Shown one piece after another: positions 7,382 to 9,136 of a stretch of DNA of 9,136 bases. Location of the stretch: positions 1 through 9,136 of the forward strand of contig CAIMKO010000319.1 in the NCBI GenBank assembly GCA_903841915.1. The letters are read 5' to 3'. The first letter of the stretch is position 1, and each line of letters starts with the position of its first letter. A program made the translations under genes and the position numbers. Source of the DNA: an uncultured Chitinophagaceae bacterium (GTDB lineage Bacteria > Bacteroidota > Bacteroidia > Chitinophagales > Chitinophagaceae). Below the pieces are notes generated by a model that ran no database searches, was not told where the DNA came from, and saw only the letters and a list, made by a program, of their open reading frames with translations.

Positions 7382-7525
7382 TCAAGGTTTTTCTGTATCA
7401 TTTTTAATCTCTTTTTTGGTGTTATTATCCCAATTTTTTTTCATTATTTGAGCGTGTTCCTCCCCTGTGGCTTTAATATAAGACCTAAATGACTTTTCGG
7501 TTCTGTGAATTCCTACCGATTGGAT
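7382..7525 (-). pseudogene. C-terminal remnant of a tyrosine-recombinase integrase
   Basis: On the minus strand an open stretch from 7525 down to TGA at 7384-7382 reads IQSVGIHRTEKSFRSYIKAT, then GEEHAQIMKKNW and a charged tail. This is the C-terminal end of Bacteroidota site-specific integrases (usual form ...TGHxTEKSFxKYIK...EHA...W). The conserved His and the nucleophilic Tyr are nine residues apart, as in the family. Upstream there is no integrase coding: an in-frame TAA lies at 7528-7526 and another two codons-plus further on. A full-length family member has roughly 400 residues, so about 90% is lost. The remnant's 3' end faces tRNA-Phe 79 bp away, the normal layout for a tRNA-targeting integrative element. 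Confidence 0.8.
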
Positions 7526-7597
7526 TTAGATTTTCACTTTTTAGCCTAGCCGAAAAGGTTGAACTTTCTATCTGGGGGAATGAAGATGAATTTTCTA

Positions 7598-7629
7598 TTG
7601 TTTGTGTAGCTACAAAGTAATAACTTTGT
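7598..7629 (+). promoter_or_regulatory. mazEF promoter with palindromic operator
   Basis: TAACTTTG at 7621-7628 is a perfect TAnnTTTG -7 box, with TTG at 7598-7600 twenty bases upstream as the -33 element. The perfect inverted repeat ACAAAGT-AATA-ACTTTGT (7612-7629) covers the -7 box. That is the expected place for autorepression by the MazE-MazF complex. Only four bases separate the box from the mazE ATG, so the message is predicted to be leaderless or nearly so. Confidence 0.7.
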
Positions 7630-7632
7630 CCC

Positions 7633-7887
7633 ATGCGAATAAAAGTAATAGATATTGGTAATTCCAAGGGTATCCGTTTTCCTCAAACATTAATTCAACA
7701 ATACAATCTTACCACCGAGATAAATGTTGAATTAAAAAAAGATGGTATCATGATTACACCAACGCAAAAACCTCGTGCCGGATGGGAAGAACAGTTTAAA
7801 CAAGCTACCGGTAAGGTATCATCAGAAGAAAAAAGTTGGATGGATACAGGTAATAGTTTTGATGAGGAGGAATGGGCATGGAAGTAA
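7633..7887 (+). CDS. mazE: MazE-like antitoxin (AbrB/SpoVT swapped-hairpin)
   Basis: This 84-residue protein is the labile antitoxin expected to bind MazF and repress its own operon. The N-terminal ~45 residues match the AbrB/MazE DNA-binding fold: MRIKVIDIGNSKGIRFPQTL, then a hydrophobic strand GIMITP. The following PRAGWEEQFK (48-57) is a hallmark of MazE proteins. The C-terminal ~20 residues are acidic and aromatic (SFDEEEWAWK), fitting the segment that lies across the MazF dimer. The ATG is the only start that keeps the complete fold, and it lies right at the predicted transcription start. The stop overlaps the toxin start by ten bases. The gene looks intact. Confidence 0.9.
   Translation: MRIKVIDIGNSKGIRFPQTLIQQYNLTTEINVELKKDGIMITPTQKPRAGWEEQFKQATGKVSSEEKSWMDTGNSFDEEEWAWK
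7865..7870 (+). promoter_or_regulatory. Strong Shine-Dalgarno for mazF
   Basis: AGGAGG sits inside the mazE coding sequence, seven bases before ATG 7878 but only one base before ATG 7872. This selects 7878 as the mazF start. It is notable because the other genes in the window lack such a site. Confidence 0.65.
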
Positions 7888-8201
7888 AACGAACAGAAGT
7901 ATGGTTAGTTGAACTAAATCCAACCGTTGGTAGTGAGATAAAGAAATCTCGCCCCTGCATTATTATTTCTCCTGATGAAGCAAACAAATATCTCAATACT
8001 GTTACCATCGCTCCTTTAACTTCTACAATAAGGTCTTACCCGTCAAGAGTTAATTGTTCCTTTGATGGAAAGAAAGGTCAAGTGGCAATTGACCAAGTAC
8101 GAGCAGTTGATAAAGAAAGGTTGAAAAAGAAATTGGGTGTGATGGATAAAAGAACCATTGAACAAATCTTCAATACATTACAAGATTACTTTTCGTTTTA
8201 A
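7878..8201 (+). CDS. mazF: MazF/PemK-family endoribonuclease toxin
   Basis: This 107-residue toxin of the MazF/PemK family cleaves RNA at short specific sequences and halts translation; its exact target cannot be read from sequence. With the start set by the AGGAGG site, the fold follows the family order: VWLVELNPTVGSEIKKSRPC, then IIISPDEAN, TVTIAPLTST, GQVAIDQVRAVDKERLKKKLG and a C-terminal helix. Arg25 (SRPC) and Thr48 (PLTST) fall at the positions of the catalytic Arg and Thr known from B. subtilis MazF. The frame overlaps mazE by ten bases, so the two are translationally coupled. An alternative ATG at 7872 would add two residues (MG). A small ACTAGC/GCTAGT hairpin follows. The gene appears intact, so the module may be active. 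Confidence 0.92.
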   Translation: MEVKRTEVWLVELNPTVGSEIKKSRPCIIISPDEANKYLNTVTIAPLTSTIRSYPSRVNCSFDGKKGQVAIDQVRAVDKERLKKKLGVMDKRTIEQIFNTLQDYFSF

Positions 8202-8397
8202 TACTCTTCTATACTAGCACCCGCTAGTGTTTTATTGTCGTAATATTTGAAATCAATCAATTTTAGGTTTAAACTACCAGTAAAATCATAAAATCCTTGA
8301 TAGTAATATCAATATCAAGAGTTCTCCGGTGATCCGTTCCATAAACCTTGTCTGGCAATCCCACTTGGGAACTGTCCCATTCATCAATCTCAACCAT
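8198..8397 (-). pseudogene. Small unidentified gene interrupted by a frameshift
   Basis: Two minus frames join into one protein-like reading. The first starts at ATG 8397 (MVEIDEWDSSQVGLPDKVYG...), runs to ...LDIDITIKDF, then turns into MILLVV and stops at 8271-8269. The other frame continues as FYDFTGSLNLKLIDFKYYDN... and ends ...LAGASIEEY with TAA at 8200-8198, four bases overlapping the mazF end. One added T in the run at 8288-8292 would fuse them into a ~67-residue protein with a smooth join (IKDF-YDFTG). I do not recognise the family. It converges on mazF. It may be a recent pseudogene, a sequencing error in a T-run, or chance; codon content favours a real gene. Confidence 0.5.
8213..8233 (+). 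terminator. Possible terminator after mazF
   Basis: ACTAGC (8213-8218) and GCTAGT (8223-8228) pair around an ACCC loop, followed by GTTTTATT. The stem is only 6 bp and the T-run has four bases after one G, so efficiency is doubtful. It also lies inside the antisense frameshifted gene. Confidence 0.4.
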
Positions 8398-8439
8398 TAT
8401 TCTTCAAATTATTCTGGAGGTATTTATTAATAAAAGAAA

Positions 8440-8535
8440 ATGAAAACAAATAGGGTATCAGTAATCCTAACCGAGGAACAAATTAAGACCCTCATGGGTT
8501 CTGTAATAAATGAAACAAAAAATCAAAAACCATGA
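8440..8535 (+). CDS. Small ORF, 31 residues, coupled to the next gene
   Basis: This ORF reads MKTNRVSVILTEEQIKTLMG and continues with SVINETKNQKP. It has a short beta-like start and then an amphipathic helix, and is rich in Lys and Asn like its neighbours. Its TGA overlaps the ATG of the 95-residue gene in the classic ATGA arrangement, which suggests translational coupling. GGAGG at 8416-8420 is 19 bases upstream, too far for a normal ribosome site. I do not recognise the family. It could be a truncated version of a longer protein or a leader ORF. Confidence 0.4.
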   Translation: MKTNRVSVILTEEQIKTLMGSVINETKNQKP

Positions 8536-8819
8536 GTGAATACAAACTCCCAACCGAAAATGAAGAAATGGTGTTCTACTTTCCTCCGGAAATCAGGAAA
8601 GGAAAGGACTATGAAAAAACTGACGCAATTTTCTATGTTAGAAACAGACTTGAAACTATTATTAAAGAATATAACATCAGTCCCAACCAAAGTATCGGTT
8701 TTGTTGCTAACATCAGCACAATGGAGTATTTGATGGTTGATTTCATTGAAGAATACAAAAAGTACTGGGGAAATGATATTGATTTTGAACACCCTTACCC
8801 ATTGCCAAACAATGTTTGA
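8532..8819 (+). CDS. Hypothetical protein, 95 residues
   Basis: I do not recognise this protein. It is acidic, aromatic and soluble, with no signal peptide or membrane segment. It starts MSEYKLPTENEEMVFYFPPE, has predicted helices at RNRLETIIKEYN (37-48) and YLMVDFIEEYKKYWG (66-80), and ends with a Pro-rich tail HPYPLPNNV. Size and composition resemble accessory or immunity-type proteins, but no motif supports a function. The start is fixed by the four-base overlap with the upstream small ORF. The stop overlaps the ATG of another small ORF at 8812. The opposite strand also has a long open frame here, but its composition (many Phe, Asn and Val without domain pattern) looks like a shadow. Confidence 0.6.
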   Translation: MSEYKLPTENEEMVFYFPPEIRKGKDYEKTDAIFYVRNRLETIIKEYNISPNQSIGFVANISTMEYLMVDFIEEYKKYWGNDIDFEHPYPLPNNV

Positions 8820-8910
8820 TTTCTTCAGCGATCCGCTACAGGTTCAAATCCCGGTTATCCTCGTCTGTTTTTCAGTGCCAGTCAATTTTGGATCATCACC
8901 GGTCACTTAA
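8812..8910 (+). CDS. Possible small hydrophobic ORF, 32 residues
   Basis: ATG 8812 overlaps the end of the 95-residue gene by eight bases and gives MFDFFSDPLQVQIPVILVCF followed by SVPVNFGSSPVT and TAA. Residues ~11-28 are hydrophobic enough for a single short membrane segment. No Shine-Dalgarno or known family is visible. The same DNA contains a tRNA T-arm-like stretch, so it may be non-coding. Kept as a low-confidence call because of the overlapping arrangement. Confidence 0.25.
   Translation: MFDFFSDPLQVQIPVILVCFSVPVNFGSSPVT
8836..8862 (+). other. tRNA T-arm-like fragment
   Basis: The sequence ACAGG-TTCAAAT-CCCGG (8839-8855) matches the T-loop consensus TTCRANY with three of five stem pairs intact, and is followed by an acceptor-like TTATCCT. 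The preceding arms of a tRNA are absent. It could be a worn 3' tRNA end left by an integration event, but it does not match the tRNA-Phe in this window and may be chance. Confidence 0.25.
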
Positions 8911-9074
8911 AATCCAGCGATCCACTTCCTTCAATTTTGTAGGAAGTTCCAAATCCTCTGATGGCTCCCTTTTTGTACTAAAGGGAACTCTTAAACAACT
9001 GATATTCATCCAAACTCAAGAATTAGCATTGCCAGTAGTGCCAAAAGGCGTAGCCTAGCATCAAAATTGGCACT
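8911..9074. repeat. Gene-poor stretch with successive stem-loops
   Basis: No convincing gene is visible here on either strand. Three perfect stems follow one another: ACTTCCT/AGGAAGT (8924-8930 and 8941-8947, 10-base loop), TCCCTTT/AAAGGGA (8966-8972 and 8980-8986, 7-base loop), and TAGTGCCAA/TTGGCACTA (9036-9044 and 9067-9075). None has a T-run that would make it a terminator. A short minus-strand frame of ~37 residues across 8899-9012 is open but unrecognised. Confidence 0.45.
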
Positions 9075-9075
9075 A
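9036..9075. promoter_or_regulatory. 9-bp inverted repeat at the start of the last gene
   Basis: TAGTGCCAA (9036-9044) and TTGGCACTA (9067-9075) are perfect inverted copies separated by 22 bases. Between them lies a small AGGC-GTA-GCCT hairpin. The right arm ends on the first base of the ATG of the final open frame. It could be an operator or an mRNA structure hiding the start. Confidence 0.4.
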
Positions 9076-9136
9076 TGACAACGAAATTAAAGTCCTCCGA
9101 ACACTTGGAAGAAATTGAACTCAACAAACTTTTAAA
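9075..9136 (+). CDS. N-terminal start of an unidentified protein (runs off window)
   Basis: ATG 9075 opens MTTKLKSSEHLEEIELNKLL and stays open to the window edge. The polar, helix-forming start with charged Glu/Lys pattern looks like real coding. No family can be named from 20 residues. No Shine-Dalgarno or TAnnTTTG box is seen just upstream; instead the inverted repeat described above reaches the ATG. Confidence 0.45.
   Translation, partial: MTTKLKSSEHLEEIELNKLL

Noticed and set aside
7493..7558. CTTTTCGG / CCGAAAAG inverted repeat around the integrase breakpoint
   Set aside because: Only 8 bp with a 50-base gap; no matching target duplication, so not enough to call insertion-sequence ends.
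7485..7667. 60-residue minus-strand open frame across the mazE promoter
   Set aside because: It overlaps the promoter and mazE start and is in a different frame from the integrase remnant; composition is not protein-like.
8523..8792. 89-residue minus-strand open frame opposite the 95-residue gene
   Set aside because: Phe/Val/Asn-rich without pattern; the plus-strand frame has better composition and an ATGA-coupled start.
8816..9058. 80-residue plus-strand open frame after the small-ORF chain
   Set aside because: Ser/Arg-rich, no domain, runs through the stem-loop tract and the inverted repeat; likely chance.
7542..9059. TAGCCTAGC occurring at both 7542-7550 and 9051-9059, as if flanking an element
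   Set aside because: Many 9-base matches are expected by chance in 9 kb, and neither copy coincides with the tRNA end or a clear junction.
9067..9085. TTGGCAC resembling the -24 half of a sigma-54 promoter
   Set aside because: The required GC of the -12 half is missing at the right distance, and the ATG lies immediately downstream.

Overview
This window is AT-rich bacterial DNA that fits a member of the Bacteroidota, probably in or near the Chitinophagaceae. The evidence is: TAnnTTTG -7 boxes without E. coli-type -35/-10 elements before asnS, tRNA-Phe and mazE; starts that mostly lack a Shine-Dalgarno sequence; a Rho factor with the long polar disordered insertion seen in this phylum; and an integrase remnant with the C-terminal tail typical of Bacteroidota tyrosine recombinases. 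Family-level placement is inference.

The left part (1-7108) is ordinary chromosomal content. It holds the tail of an unidentified gene followed by a strong 17-bp terminator hairpin, a secreted S9 (DPP IV-like) peptidase (183-2633), and a PLP-dependent cysteine synthase-family enzyme 28 bp downstream (2662-3600). Next come an imperfect palindromic intergenic repeat, transcription terminator Rho on the minus strand (3758-5398) with its own intrinsic terminator, and a 270-bp divergent spacer containing a hairpin that could act in the rho leader. Asparaginyl-tRNA synthetase (5669-7108) follows.

The right part (7109-9136) looks like a decayed integration site. tRNA-Phe(GAA) at 7231-7303 is followed by a terminator. 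Facing it on the minus strand is the last ~48 codons of a tyrosine-recombinase integrase, including the nucleophilic Tyr box; the rest of the gene is missing. The tRNA carries a C5.A68 mismatch in its acceptor stem, on the side that integrating elements usually replace. Beyond this lie an apparently intact mazE-mazF toxin-antitoxin operon with a predicted leaderless transcript and a palindromic operator over its -7 box, a convergent small gene that appears broken by one frameshift, and a chain of overlapping small ORFs of unknown function. A tRNA T-arm-like fragment and a run of stem-loops lead up to the start of a gene that runs off the window.

The left-hand genes do not form one pathway. 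The peptidase and cysteine synthase-family gene may share a transcript, and Rho and AsnRS are divergent housekeeping genes. On the right, mazEF is plausibly what remains functional of an element that once used tRNA-Phe as its attachment site. No wholly new system can be proven here; the overlapping small-ORF chain and the hairpin-rich tract are the least explained parts.
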